A stretch of 64,000 nt of DNA from Pseudomonas sp. efr-133-TYG-5 (GCF_030209175.1 NZ_JARVSM010000006.1:434001-498000), one strand, 5' to 3'; shown: positions 36,912 to 45,950, numbered from the stretch's first letter. Notes: generated from the letters alone by a model not told the origin. Translations and numbers: made by a program.

Positions 36912-38846
36912 GTGTCGGCCGTTCTCTCACTGTTACAAAGCCGTTTGTTGCGGCCCGTGTTCGTTACCCTTGGTATCGCCCTTTTGGTGCAAGTGCTGGT
37001 GGCTGTCGCCCTGACACGGAGCACCGTCACGGCGCTGGAAGCCGACCTCGGCAGCCGCCTGGGCGCTGACAGCCAGAAGCTTTCCGGGGAGCTGGAGCAG
37101 GCGGGGCGGGAAGTCACGTCGAGCCTCGACGCGTTGTCCGCCAGTACCCGTCAACGGTTGACTGCCGGCCTGTCCTCTCGCCTGAAGGACGAGCAGGCCC
37201 AGCTGCGCGCCACCCTGGAAAAAGACCTCAAGGACTCGGCCAACGACATGGCCCAGTTGCTCGCTTCCGTTGCGCCGCGCGCCATGTGGGACAGCGACGT
37301 ACCGACCCTGTCCGAGTTCGCCCGACGCGCCCAGCGCAATCCCAACGTGCTGTTCGTGGTGTATGACGACGCCACCGGCCAGCACCTGACCCGCTACCTC
37401 AACCGCGAAAATCCGATCAACAAGGCCTTGCTGGACAAAGGCCAGGGTGAGCGCGCGCTGGACAAGGTGCTGGACGCGGCGAAGAACGATCCGTCGGTGT
37501 ATTACCTCGAAGCGTCGATCAACCCCAACGGCGTGGAAATCGGCAAGGTCCTGATGGGCGTCTCCACCGCGTCGGTGGAAACCGATCTGGCGGCTCTCGA
37601 CCGGCGCTTCTCGGCGCTGATCGCCAGCAGCGACCAACTGGTCGGCGACAGCCTCAAGGGCGCCGCAGCGGACAGTGCCGCCGCGATGCAGGCGCGCCTG
37701 CAGTCGGCGCAAGCCACCGCTGCCGAGATGAAAGCCAACACCACCAGCACCGTTCAGGACGCTGCCGCGACGTTGCGCTGGCGCATCGGCATGGGCCTGG
37801 CGCTGGTCGGTTGCGGCGTACTGCTGTTGTTGGCGGTGGTGCTCGGGCATCGGGTGGTCAATCGCCTGAAAATGCTCAACGCGGCGATGGATGATCTGGC
37901 GGCGGGCGAAGGTGATCTGACCAAACGCGTGCAGATCAACAGCCAGGACGAAATCGGCGACATGGCCTCGGCGGTCAACCGCTTTGTCGACAAGCTGCAG
38001 CCGATCGTGCGCGAGGCGGGCGATGTGGCCCAGCGTACCGGCGTGGAAATCGGCGCCATGACCTTGCGCAATGCCGGTGCCGATGCGGCGGCCGGGATGC
38101 AGCGTGATGAAGTCGCGGAAAGTCTGCGTGCGTTGTCGCAAATGGCCGACGAAGCGCAGTCGGAAAGCCAGGCCATGCAGGCCGCCTTGAAGCAGGTCGT
38201 CGATATTCGCCAGGCCACCGACGAAAACACCCGCACGTCGGCCAAGGTCGGCAGCCTGATCGAGGCGCTGGCGGGGCAGGTCGACACCGGGGCGAAGGTC
38301 ATCGAGCGGCTGGCGCAACAGAGCGAGCAGATCGAAGTGGTGCTGACCGTGATTCACGGCATCGCCGAACAGACCAACCTGTTGGCGCTCAACGCGGCCA
38401 TCGAAGCGGCGCGTGCTGGCGAGACCGGTCGCGGGTTTGCCGTGGTCGCCGACGAAGTGCGAGCGCTGGCGAGCAAGACCCAGAGCTCAACTGGCGACAT
38501 CCAGGCGCACATCGTCGCCCTGCAGCAGGGCGCCCGTGAGGCGGTCGAGGCCATCGGCCAGGCAGGGCGCCAGGCCAGCGAAGGCTTGCTGGTATTGCGC
38601 GACAGCGCTCGGCTGCAGCAGTCGGTACAGGCGTCGGTCGAGCAGGTGCATGCGGCGATTGGTCTGGCGACGCAGGCCGCGGCGCATCAGGCGCAAGGCG
38701 CGCAGGCGGTGCGCGGGCGGGTCGAAACCATTCATGCCCAGGCCGAGAAAGCCGCTCAGGCGGTGGTGGAAACCACGGCCAGTGGCAAGGTGCTGGATGG
38801 TCTGGCGGCGCAGTTGAAGGCCAGTCTGGGCCAGTTCAGGGCTTGA
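36912..38846 (+). CDS. Methyl-accepting chemotaxis protein
   Basis: 644-residue chemoreceptor. The start is GTG 36912 with AGAGGGA upstream, which puts the first membrane helix at residues 12-33; an ATG nine codons earlier (36885) is the alternative. A 260-residue periplasmic ligand domain (NPNVLFVVYDDATGQHL.. suggests a Cache-like fold) is followed by a second membrane helix (about 300-322), HAMP, and the signalling hairpin around EQTNLLALNAAIEAARAGE. There is no C-terminal CheR pentapeptide. The ligand cannot be read from sequence. Confidence 0.9.
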   Translation: MSAVLSLLQSRLLRPVFVTLGIALLVQVLVAVALTRSTVTALEADLGSRLGADSQKLSGELEQAGREVTSSLDALSASTRQRLTAGLSSRLKDEQAQLRATLEKDLKDSANDMAQLLASVAPRAMWDSDVPTLSEFARRAQRNPNVLFVVYDDATGQHLTRYLNRENPINKALLDKGQGERALDKVLDAAKNDPSVYYLEASINPNGVEIGKVLMGVSTASVETDLAALDRRFSALIASSDQLVGDSLKGAAADSAAAMQARLQSAQATAAEMKANTTSTVQDAAATLRWRIGMGLALVGCGVLLLLAVVLGHRVVNRLKMLNAAMDDLAAGEGDLTKRVQINSQDEIGDMASAVNRFVDKLQPIVREAGDVAQRTGVEIGAMTLRNAGADAAAGMQRDEVAESLRALSQMADEAQSESQAMQAALKQVVDIRQATDENTRTSAKVGSLIEALAGQVDTGAKVIERLAQQSEQIEVVLTVIHGIAEQTNLLALNAAIEAARAGETGRGFAVVADEVRALASKTQSSTGDIQAHIVALQQGAREAVEAIGQAGRQASEGLLVLRDSARLQQSVQASVEQVHAAIGLATQAAAHQAQGAQAVRGRVETIHAQAEKAAQAVVETTASGKVLDGLAAQLKASLGQFRA

Positions 38847-38865
38847 GGTTGTCTGGGCGGGCCTC

Positions 38866-38936
38866 TTCGCGAGCAGGCTCGCTCCCACATTGGATCGCGT
38901 TCTCGGTCAAAGTGTGGGAGCGAGCCTGCTCGCGAA
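38866..38936. repeat. REPIN
   Basis: Inverted arms 38866-38889 and 38913-38936 (..GAGCAGGCTCGCTCCCACA and its reverse complement) fill the convergent gap between the chemoreceptor and the iron permease. It is the only visible candidate for a transcription stop there. Confidence 0.88.
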
Positions 38937-38943
38937 AGCGCTA

Positions 38944-40509
38944 TCAGCGGCTCAGATACATCCGCGTCGTCAGCAAATAAACCGGTAGTCCGGACACCAG
39001 AATCAACAACGCCGCATAAGGCGCCGCCGCCGCAAACTCGACATTCGCGGTATGCGCCCACACTTCCGTCGCCAGCGTATTGAGCCCGGTCGGACTCAGC
39101 AGCAACGTCGCCGTCAATTCCTTCATCGCATCGAGAAACACCAGCGCGAACGCCGCACCCAATGCCGGGAAGATGATCGGCAGGGTCACCCGGCAGAACG
39201 CCGTGAACGACGAGGCGCCGAGCGTTCGCGCGGCTTCTTCCAGTTGCGGCGCGGCCTTGTTCAGTGCGGTGCGGATCGGTGCCTGCGCCAGCGGCAGGAA
39301 CAGCAGGGCATAGGCGATCAGCAGCAGCGTCGAGGTCTGGTACAGCACCGGCACGTAATGCAGGGCGAAATACACCAGGGTCAGCGCGATCACCAGTCCC
39401 GGCAGAGCGTGCAGCAGATAGGGCAGACGCTCGGCCCAGATCGCCAGTCGGCCCTTGTAGCGCACCACCAGCAATCCCACCGGCACCGCCAGTACCAGGC
39501 ACAGCGCCGCGCCACCCAGCGACAGGGCCAGTGACGACAGCAAGGCCTCGGTGATCGCCGCCACCGGGAATGCTGCCGACGAGCCGACGGCGAGCCAGTA
39601 CGCCAGCATGCCCAGCGGAATCCCGCTACCGACGATCGCCAGCAGCAGGCAATACACCTGACCGACCACGGCCCATGGGCCCAGACGCACTTGTTCTGCC
39701 CGGCGCGCGGCGCCCTGGCCCGTACGCACGTGGCGGCCCTTGCCACGCACGCGCAGTTCCAGCCACAGCAGTAACAGGCACAGCGCCAGCAACACCGCTG
39801 AGAGCATCGCGGCGTTGGCGTTGCTGAACTCCAGTTCGAACTGCTGATAGATCGCGGTGGTAAAGGTTTGCAGGCCGATGATCGACAGCGCGCCGAACTC
39901 CACCAGCATGTGCAGGGCGATCAGCAGCGAACCGGCCAGCAATGACGGCCAGAGCAAGGGCAGGGTGACGCGGAAAAACACCCCCCAGCGATTCTGCCCG
40001 AGGGTGCGCGCCGACTCTTCAAGGGATGGATCGAGGTTGCGCAGGGTAGCCGCCACCGGCAGGAAGATCAGCGGGTACTTCGACAGGCTCATCACCAGGA
40101 TCGCCCCGCCGAGGCCTTCGAACTGCGCGCTCAACGAGACCCAGGTGAAACTGCTGACAAATGCCGGTACCGCGAACGGCAGGCACAGGATCACGCCCCA
40201 TAGGCGCCGCCCGGGCAGATTGCTGCGTTCCAGCAGCCAGGCCAGCGACAGGCCGATCACGCCGCAGGTGACCGTCACGCCGACCATCAGCGCCAGGGTG
40301 TTGCGCAGCAGGCCGAACACGTACGGCCGCCACAGCAGATGCAGCGCCTGCGACCAGCCGGCCTGCCAGGCTTTGAGACCGACATAGGCCAATGGCAGCA
40401 GGCTCAGCACCACCAGCAGCAACACCGGCAGCAGCAGCCAGATCGACGGCCGCCTGCGCCGTGGCACGTAACCCCCGCGCGCGGCGGGGGCGGATAACGT
40501 GGCGGTCAT
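38944..40509 (-). CDS. Ferric-iron ABC transporter permease (FbpB/SfuB type)
   Basis: 521 residues with about 12 membrane helices, two fused permease halves. Each carries an EAA-type cytoplasmic loop: LEESARTLGQNRWGVFFRVTLP and LEEAARTLGASSFTAFCRVTLP in pieces near residues 163 and 427. It is predicted to move Fe3+ across the inner membrane from the binding protein encoded just upstream. Start and upstream stop overlap by one base. No ATPase gene is next to it, so ATP hydrolysis must come from a subunit encoded elsewhere. Confidence 0.88.
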   Translation of the reverse strand: MTATLSAPAARGGYVPRRRRPSIWLLLPVLLLVVLSLLPLAYVGLKAWQAGWSQALHLLWRPYVFGLLRNTLALMVGVTVTCGVIGLSLAWLLERSNLPGRRLWGVILCLPFAVPAFVSSFTWVSLSAQFEGLGGAILVMSLSKYPLIFLPVAATLRNLDPSLEESARTLGQNRWGVFFRVTLPLLWPSLLAGSLLIALHMLVEFGALSIIGLQTFTTAIYQQFELEFSNANAAMLSAVLLALCLLLLWLELRVRGKGRHVRTGQGAARRAEQVRLGPWAVVGQVYCLLLAIVGSGIPLGMLAYWLAVGSSAAFPVAAITEALLSSLALSLGGAALCLVLAVPVGLLVVRYKGRLAIWAERLPYLLHALPGLVIALTLVYFALHYVPVLYQTSTLLLIAYALLFLPLAQAPIRTALNKAAPQLEEAARTLGASSFTAFCRVTLPIIFPALGAAFALVFLDAMKELTATLLLSPTGLNTLATEVWAHTANVEFAAAAPYAALLILVSGLPVYLLTTRMYLSR

Positions 40510-41519
40510 CAGTTCAGGCCAACTTCGCGTTCCAGATCCAGCGCTTCTTCGGCGTTGCCGAGGTCGGCCGGGGTCACATCCGGCGCTTCCAGCTCGCTGA
40601 ACGGCTTGAGGCCGCGATCCGATTGCATGCCGTTATGCAGCGGGTACTCGGCGGTGGTCTGGGTGATCACGCGCTGACCCTCTTCACTGGCCATGTAGGC
40701 GAGGAATTGCTGGGCTTCTTTGGGATGTTTGCTGGATTTCAGTACGGCCGCGCTGGATACGGTGATCAGCCCGCCGACATCGCCGCCGGTGAAGTAATGC
40801 AGTTTGGAATCCAGTTTGCCTTTCTCGCGTTGCAGGGCAAACCAGTAGTAGTTGTTGACCAGCACGGTGGCGACTTCGCCGTTTTCCACCGCCTTGAGGG
40901 CGACCATGTTGTTGCTGTAGGTCTTGCCGAAAGCGCGCAGGCCGGTCAGCCATTCTTCGGCGGCATCACGGCCATGTTTCTTGATGATGGCCACGGCCTG
41001 TTCCTGGAAGGCGCCGCTGGTAGGGACGAAACCGACCTTGCCCTGCCACTGCGGATCGGCGAAATCCAGCACCGATTTCGGCAGGTCTTTTTCATCGATC
41101 AGTTTCGGGTTGAAGGCCACTACGCGGACCCGCGCGGTGACGCCGATCCAGGTGCCGTTGCCGGCGACGTATTTTTTCGGCAGAACCGCCAGGGTGGCGT
41201 CATCGGCCTTGGCCAGCAGGCCTTGTTCGCCGAGGTTGTTCAGCGGTGGGGATTCCTCGGTGTAGATGACGTCGGCCGGGGAGCGGTCGCCCTCTTCGAT
41301 GATCTGGCTGGCGAGCTGGTTGCTGCTGCCCTTGCGCACGTTGACGTGGATGCCGGTCTTGGCTTCGAAAGCCTTGGCGATCGCGTCGCCGACTTCCTTA
41401 TGCTGGCCGTTGTAGAGAGTCAGGGAAACCGCATCGGCAGCCTGGGTGAGGGGAGTGGCGAGCGCCAGGCCGAGGAGGGTGAAGGTCAGGCCTCGGCGCA
41501 GGGTATTTCGAAACATCAT
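40509..41519 (-). CDS. Periplasmic ferric-iron-binding protein (FbpA type)
   Basis: 336 residues with a signal peptide (cleavage after TQAA). The mature protein begins VSLTLYNGQHKEV and holds the twin tyrosines of iron-binding proteins (VLVNNYYWFAL, about residues 219-229), plus YTEESPPLNNLGEQGLL. This places it in the FbpA/FutA-like class. The start ATG 41519 follows GAGGAA on the minus strand; ATG 41516 is next. A Fur-box-like palindrome lies about 45 bases upstream, consistent with iron repression. Confidence 0.88.
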   Translation of the reverse strand: MMFRNTLRRGLTFTLLGLALATPLTQAADAVSLTLYNGQHKEVGDAIAKAFEAKTGIHVNVRKGSSNQLASQIIEEGDRSPADVIYTEESPPLNNLGEQGLLAKADDATLAVLPKKYVAGNGTWIGVTARVRVVAFNPKLIDEKDLPKSVLDFADPQWQGKVGFVPTSGAFQEQAVAIIKKHGRDAAEEWLTGLRAFGKTYSNNMVALKAVENGEVATVLVNNYYWFALQREKGKLDSKLHYFTGGDVGGLITVSSAAVLKSSKHPKEAQQFLAYMASEEGQRVITQTTAEYPLHNGMQSDRGLKPFSELEAPDVTPADLGNAEEALDLEREVGLN

Positions 41520-41561
41520 TCGCAGGGTTCCTCACTGTCGCATTGCAAAAACTTGCAACAA

Positions 41562-41583
41562 TGATAAACGATATTGTTTCTCA
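41562..41583 (-). promoter_or_regulatory. Candidate Fur box upstream of the iron-binding protein gene
   Basis: The 22-base sequence TGATAAACGAT/ATTGTTTCTCA is an inverted repeat with 9 of 11 matching positions. It has the AT-rich, GATAA-type arms of Fur sites and sits in the promoter position of the iron operon, though it matches the 19-base consensus only partly. Confidence 0.55.
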
Positions 41584-41690
41584 AGTGCGCCTTGTGGGGC
41601 GTCGCTGGCTCTGATACGGCGGATTGCGTTGCCGTTGCAGGAATTGCCGGAGGTTCGGGCCGAAGGTCGATCAGAAGATCGCGGCCTTCT

Positions 41691-41701
41691 GGGGGGGGGG
41701 G
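41691..41701. other. Homopolymer of 11 G
   Basis: Uninterrupted G run in the gap between the iron operon and the first tRNA-Leu, outside any supported gene. Confidence 0.9.
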
Positions 41702-41730
41702 CGCAGGTTTTCAGGAGGCCAGAAACGCAA

Positions 41731-41750
41731 AAACCCGCTTTCGCGGGTTT
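41731..41750 (-). terminator. Terminator of tRNA-Leu copy 1
   Basis: AAACCCGC (41731-41738), loop TTTC, GCGGGTTT (41743-41750); the flanking A-run gives a U-run on the minus strand. A second perfect 11-base hairpin (41756-41766 with 41771-41781) lies between it and the tRNA. Confidence 0.85.
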
Positions 41751-41785
41751 CTGTGAAATTCAAGGTCGTAACCTTGAATTTGAAT

Positions 41786-41872
41786 TGGTGCCCAGAAGAA
41801 GACTCGAACTTCCACGACCGTAAGGTCACCAGCACCTGAAGCTGGCGTGTCTACCAATTTCACCATCTGGGC
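41786..41872 (-). tRNA. tRNA-Leu, anticodon CAG (copy 1)
   Basis: 87 bases including encoded CCA. Acceptor GCCCAGA pairs with TCTGGGC. The anticodon arm is CCAGC-TTCAGGT-GCTGG, giving CAG for the major codon CUG. A long variable arm (class II tRNA) and GTTCGAGTC in the T-arm are present. Confidence 0.97.
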
Positions 41873-41907
41873 AATCATCTTCAGCGTTGCCGCTGTTGAT
41901 GTGGCGC

Positions 41908-41936
41908 ACTATACGGAGCGCTTTTTGATCTGTAAA
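41908..41936 (-). promoter_or_regulatory. Promoter of tRNA-Leu copy 1
   Basis: Minus-strand TTTACA (41936-41931), a 17-base spacer and TATAGT (41913-41908), about 36 bases before the tRNA 5' end. Confidence 0.85.
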
Positions 41937-41991
41937 CCCCTGATTTGATTTTAATAAATCAGCTTTGCAAAAAGCGTTGCGCAGAATGCAA

Positions 41992-42013
41992 AAAACCCGC
42001 TTTCGCGGGTTTT
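41992..42013 (-). terminator. Terminator of tRNA-Leu copy 2
   Basis: AAAACCCGC (41992-42000), loop TTTC, GCGGGTTTT (42005-42013), with an A-run giving U's on the minus strand. It is nearly identical to the copy 1 terminator. Confidence 0.88.
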
Positions 42014-42052
42014 GTGTGAGTCTTGAAACTGATCTAGTCTCAAACTCGAAAT

Positions 42053-42139
42053 TGGTGCCCAGGAGAAGACTCGAACTTCCACGACCGTAAGGTCACCAGC
42101 ACCTGAAGCTGGCGTGTCTACCAATTTCACCACCTGGGC
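42053..42139 (-). tRNA. tRNA-Leu, anticodon CAG (copy 2)
   Basis: 87 bases including CCA. It is identical to copy 1 except mainly at the acceptor end, where GCCCAGG pairs with CCTGGGC: a compensating A-U to G-C change that keeps the stem. Same CAG anticodon. Confidence 0.97.
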
Positions 42140-42174
42140 ATCTCGACAGCGTCTGCACGTCGTCGATGGCGCGC

Positions 42175-42203
42175 ACTATACGGAGCGACTTTTTAACTGT
42201 AAA
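42175..42203 (-). promoter_or_regulatory. Promoter of tRNA-Leu copy 2
   Basis: Minus-strand TTTACA (42203-42198), a 17-base spacer and TATAGT (42180-42175), the same boxes and spacing as copy 1. Confidence 0.85.
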
Positions 42204-42364
42204 CCCCCGCCAGCAAAAAAAATGATTTTTTTTACCAGCGGTGTGCAAAAGGGCTTCCAGGTGTCGATACAGAGCGCAAGACAGACCTTATAGAGTCGGA
42301 AATTTCCCGTTTGAACACGCCTATGCCAAACTAACCCGCATATAGACAAGGTGAAAACTCTCTA

Positions 42365-44998
42365 ATGGCCGATTGGCAGTCCCTCGATCCCGAGGCCGCT
42401 CGTGAAGCGGAAAAATATGAAAACCCTATTCCCAGCCGCGAACTGATCCTTCAGCACCTTGCTGATCGGGGTTCGCCTGCTGCCCGCGAGCAACTGGTCG
42501 AAGAGTTTGGTCTGACCACGGAAGACCAGATCGAAGCCCTGCGCCGCCGCCTGCGCGCCATGGAGCGCGACGCTCAACTGATCTACACCCGTCGCGGTAC
42601 TTACGCGCCGGTGGACAAGCTCGACCTGATCCTCGGCCGCATCAGCGGTCACCGTGACGGTTTTGGCTTCCTGGTGCCGGACGACGGTTCCGACGACCTG
42701 TTCATGAGCCCGGCGCAGATGCGTCTGGTGTTCGACGGTGACCGTGCCCTGGCGCGGGTTTCCGGCCTGGATCGTCGCGGTCGCCGTGAAGGCGTGATCG
42801 TTGAAGTGGTGTCGCGTGCTCACGAAAGCATCGTCGGCCGCTACTTCGAGGAAGGCGGCATCGGCTTCGTCGTGGCCGACAATCCGAAGATCCAGCAGGA
42901 AGTGCTGGTCACGCCGGGCCGCAACGCCAACGCGCAGATCGGTCAGTTCGTCGAGGTGAAAATCACCCACTGGCCGACGCCGCGCTTCCAGCCGCAAGGC
43001 GACGTGATCGAAGTGGTCGGCAACTACATGGCGCCGGGCATGGAAATCGATGTCGCCCTGCGCACCTACGACATTCCTCACGTCTGGCCTGAAGCCGTAC
43101 TCAAGGAAGCCGGCAAGCTCAAGCCGGAAGTCGAGGAAAAGGACAAAGAGAAGCGCGTCGACCTGCGCCACCTGCCGTTCGTCACCATCGACGGCGAAGA
43201 TGCCCGCGACTTCGACGACGCGGTCTACTGCGAAGCCAAGCCAGGCAAGCTGCGCCTGTTCTCCGGCGGCTGGAAGTTGTACGTGGCGATTGCCGACGTT
43301 TCCAGCTACGTGAAGATCGGCTCGGCCCTGGACAACGAAGCCCAGGTGCGCGGCAACTCGGTGTACTTCCCCGAACGCGTGGTGCCGATGCTGCCGGAGC
43401 AGCTGTCCAACGGCCTGTGCTCGCTGAACCCGCACGTCGATCGACTGGCCATGGTTTGCGAGATGACCATCTCCAAGTCCGGCGAAATGACCGACTACTG
43501 CTTCTATGAAGCGGTGATTCATTCCCACGCCCGCCTGACCTACAACAAGGTCAGCGCGATGCTGGAAACCCCGAAAGCCACTGAAGGGCGCAAGCTGCGC
43601 GGTGAATACACCGACGTCGTGCCGCACCTCAAGCAGCTCTACGCACTGTACAAAGTGTTGCTGGCGGCCCGTCACGTGCGTGGCGCGATCGATTTCGAAA
43701 CTCAGGAAACCCGGATCATCTTCGGTTCCGAGCGCAAGATCGCCGAAATCCGTCCGACCACCCGTAACGATGCGCACAAGCTGATCGAGGAATGCATGCT
43801 GGCGGCCAACGTGGCCACTGCCGAATTCCTCAAGAAGCACGAAATTCCTGCGCTGTACCGCGTCCACGACGGCCCGCCACCGGAGCGTCTGGAAAAACTC
43901 CGCGCGTTCCTCGGCGAGCTCGGCCTGTCCCTGCACAAAGGCAAGGACGGTCCGTCGCCGAAGGATTACCAGGCGCTGCTGGCGAGCATCAAGGACCGTC
44001 CGGATTTCCACCTGATCCAGACCGTGATGCTGCGCTCGCTGAGCCAGGCGGTGTACAGCGCCCAGAACGAAGGCCACTTCGGCCTGAATTACGAAGCCTA
44101 TACCCACTTCACTTCGCCGATCCGGCGTTACCCGGACCTGCTCACGCACCGCGCCATCCGCAGCGTGATCCACTCGAAACAGGACACTCCGCACGTTCGC
44201 CGTGCCGGGGCGATGACCATTCCGAAGGCGCGCATCTATCCGTACGACGAGGCGGCGCTGGAACAGCTCGGCGAGCAGTGCTCGATGAGCGAGCGGCGTG
44301 CCGACGAAGCCACGCGCGACGTGGTGAACTGGCTCAAGTGCGAGTTCATGAAGGATCGCGTGGGCGAGTCGTTCCCGGGCGTGATCACCGCGGTCACCGG
44401 CTTCGGTCTGTTCGTCGAGCTGACCGACATCTACGTCGAAGGCCTGGTGCACGTCACTGCGCTGCCGGGCGACTACTACCACTTCGATCCTGTGCATCAC
44501 CGCCTGGCGGGCGAGCGCACCGGGCGTAGCTTCCGTCTCGGCGACACCGTTGAAGTGCGGGTCATGCGCGTCGATCTCGATGAGCGCAAGATCGACTTCG
44601 AGATGGCGGAAAAAACCATCAGCGCGCCGATCGGCCGCAAAAAGCGCGGCGCCGAGACCGCTGCGCCAGCGGCAACCAAGGCTGCGGAAGAAAAGGCTCC
44701 GGCGAAAACCGCCAGCCGGCGTCCGGCCAAGGAAAAAGCCGTCGAGGCCTATCGCCCGAGCGATGCCGTGGCGAAAAACGCCGAGCTGCGCAAAAGCCGT
44801 GAAATGAAAAAAGCGTTGCTGGCCGATGCGAAAAACGGTGGTAAAGCGGCGTCTGGGGGAAAGACCGGACGGTCGGCGCCTGACAAGGCGACCGGCGGCA
44901 AGCCAGCCAAACCGAGCAAACACCGCAAGGGCCCGCCGAAAGCGGGTTCCGCTCCAGCCAAAAGCGGCGGGGCGCGTAAACCGAAGGCGAAGTCATGA
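42365..44998 (+). CDS. rnr: Ribonuclease R
   Basis: 877-residue processive 3'-5' exoribonuclease for structured RNA. Domain order: N-terminal helix-turn-helix (about 20-85), two cold-shock OB folds (to about 230), RNB catalytic domain with the Asp cluster DGEDARDFDDAVY near residue 276, S1 domain (about 645-725; ITAVTGFGLFVELTDIYVEG), and a basic Ala/Lys tail of about 130 residues. The tail is KRGAETAAPAATKAAEE and on to the end. The start ATG follows AAGGTG. It overlaps rlmB by four bases. Confidence 0.96.
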   Translation: MADWQSLDPEAAREAEKYENPIPSRELILQHLADRGSPAAREQLVEEFGLTTEDQIEALRRRLRAMERDAQLIYTRRGTYAPVDKLDLILGRISGHRDGFGFLVPDDGSDDLFMSPAQMRLVFDGDRALARVSGLDRRGRREGVIVEVVSRAHESIVGRYFEEGGIGFVVADNPKIQQEVLVTPGRNANAQIGQFVEVKITHWPTPRFQPQGDVIEVVGNYMAPGMEIDVALRTYDIPHVWPEAVLKEAGKLKPEVEEKDKEKRVDLRHLPFVTIDGEDARDFDDAVYCEAKPGKLRLFSGGWKLYVAIADVSSYVKIGSALDNEAQVRGNSVYFPERVVPMLPEQLSNGLCSLNPHVDRLAMVCEMTISKSGEMTDYCFYEAVIHSHARLTYNKVSAMLETPKATEGRKLRGEYTDVVPHLKQLYALYKVLLAARHVRGAIDFETQETRIIFGSERKIAEIRPTTRNDAHKLIEECMLAANVATAEFLKKHEIPALYRVHDGPPPERLEKLRAFLGELGLSLHKGKDGPSPKDYQALLASIKDRPDFHLIQTVMLRSLSQAVYSAQNEGHFGLNYEAYTHFTSPIRRYPDLLTHRAIRSVIHSKQDTPHVRRAGAMTIPKARIYPYDEAALEQLGEQCSMSERRADEATRDVVNWLKCEFMKDRVGESFPGVITAVTGFGLFVELTDIYVEGLVHVTALPGDYYHFDPVHHRLAGERTGRSFRLGDTVEVRVMRVDLDERKIDFEMAEKTISAPIGRKKRGAETAAPAATKAAEEKAPAKTASRRPAKEKAVEAYRPSDAVAKNAELRKSREMKKALLADAKNGGKAASGGKTGRSAPDKATGGKPAKPSKHRKGPPKAGSAPAKSGGARKPKAKS

Positions 44999-45759
44999 GT
45001 CAGTTGGAAAAAATCTACGGCGTTCACGCGGTAGAAGCGTTGCTGCGTCACCATCCCAAGCGCGTCAAGCAGATCTGGCTGGCCGAAGGCCGGAGCGATC
45101 CGCGGGTGCAGACCCTGATCGAACTGGCCAACGAAAATCGTGTCCAGGTCGGCCAGGCCGAGCGTCGCGAAATGGACGCCTGGGTTGAAGGCGTGCACCA
45201 GGGCGTGGTGGCGGACGTCAGTCCGAGCCAGGTCTGGGGCGAGGCGATGCTCGACGAACTGCTCGACCGTACCGAAGGCGCGCCGCTGCTGCTGGTGCTC
45301 GACGGTGTCACCGATCCGCACAACCTCGGCGCCTGCCTGCGTTCGGCGGATGCCGCCGGCGCACTGGCGGTGATCGTGCCCAAGGACAAGTCGGCGACCC
45401 TGACCCCGGTGGTGCGTAAAGTCGCCTGCGGTGCGGCGGAAGTGCTGCCGCTGGTGGCCGTGACCAATCTCGCGCGCACGCTGGAAAAGCTCCAGCAGCG
45501 CGGGCTGTGGGTAGTCGGTACGGCGGGTGAGGCGGAAGTCAGCCTGTACGACCAGGACCTGACCGGCCCGACCATCCTGATCATGGGGGCCGAAGGCAAG
45601 GGCATGCGCCGCCTGACCCGCGAGCACTGCGATTACCTGGTCAAGCTACCGATGGCCGGTAGCGTCAGCAGCCTCAACGTCTCCGTGGCGACGGGTGTGT
45701 GCCTGTTCGAAGCGCAGCGGCAACGCGGTGCCAAGGCCAAGGCAACAGCCAAGAAATAA
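44995..45759 (+). CDS. rlmB: 23S rRNA (guanosine-2251-2'-O)-methyltransferase RlmB
   Basis: 254-residue SpoU-type methyltransferase with an N-terminal substrate domain (IYGVHAVEALLRHHPKRVKQ) and the trefoil-knot motifs DGVTDPHNLGACLRSADAAG, IMGAEGKGMRRL and PMAGSVSSLNVSVATGVCLF. It modifies G2251 of the peptidyl-transferase P loop. It is translationally coupled to rnr (ATGA overlap), the usual pair. Confidence 0.96.
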   Translation: MSQLEKIYGVHAVEALLRHHPKRVKQIWLAEGRSDPRVQTLIELANENRVQVGQAERREMDAWVEGVHQGVVADVSPSQVWGEAMLDELLDRTEGAPLLLVLDGVTDPHNLGACLRSADAAGALAVIVPKDKSATLTPVVRKVACGAAEVLPLVAVTNLARTLEKLQQRGLWVVGTAGEAEVSLYDQDLTGPTILIMGAEGKGMRRLTREHCDYLVKLPMAGSVSSLNVSVATGVCLFEAQRQRGAKAKATAKK

Positions 45760-45777
45760 GGCTGTACGTAAACAAAC

Positions 45778-45867
45778 TGTGGGAGCGGGCTTGCCCGCGA
45801 AGACGGAGTGTCAGTCGACATTAATGTTGCCTGATGTGACGCATTCGCGAGCCAGCCCGCTCCCACA
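45778..45867. repeat. REPIN of a second REP class
   Basis: Left arm 45778-45801 (TGTGGGAGCGGGCTTGCCCG..) and right arm 45844-45867 (..GAGCCAGCCCGCTCCCACA). The stem sequence GCGGGC..GCCCGC differs from the GAGCAGGCTC class. Confidence 0.85.
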
Positions 45868-45921
45868 GTGTTTTGTGCGAAAGCGAAGAATGGGTGACTG
45901 TTCAAATAATCACCATTTGCC

Positions 45922-45950
45922 TTGCACCTCTTCAGTCCCTTCTTTACAAT
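45922..45950 (+). promoter_or_regulatory. Sigma-70 promoter of the rpsF operon
   Basis: TTGCAC (45922-45927), a 17-base spacer and TACAAT (45945-45950). This leaves a leader of about 110 bases with several GC-rich pairings (45964-46050), where S6:S18 feedback binding could occur. Confidence 0.75.

Noticed and set aside
41446..41823. 125-residue plus-strand frame across the iron operon promoter, G-run and tRNA-Leu
   Set aside because: It reads through a terminator and the tRNA on the opposite strand, so it is a chance frame.
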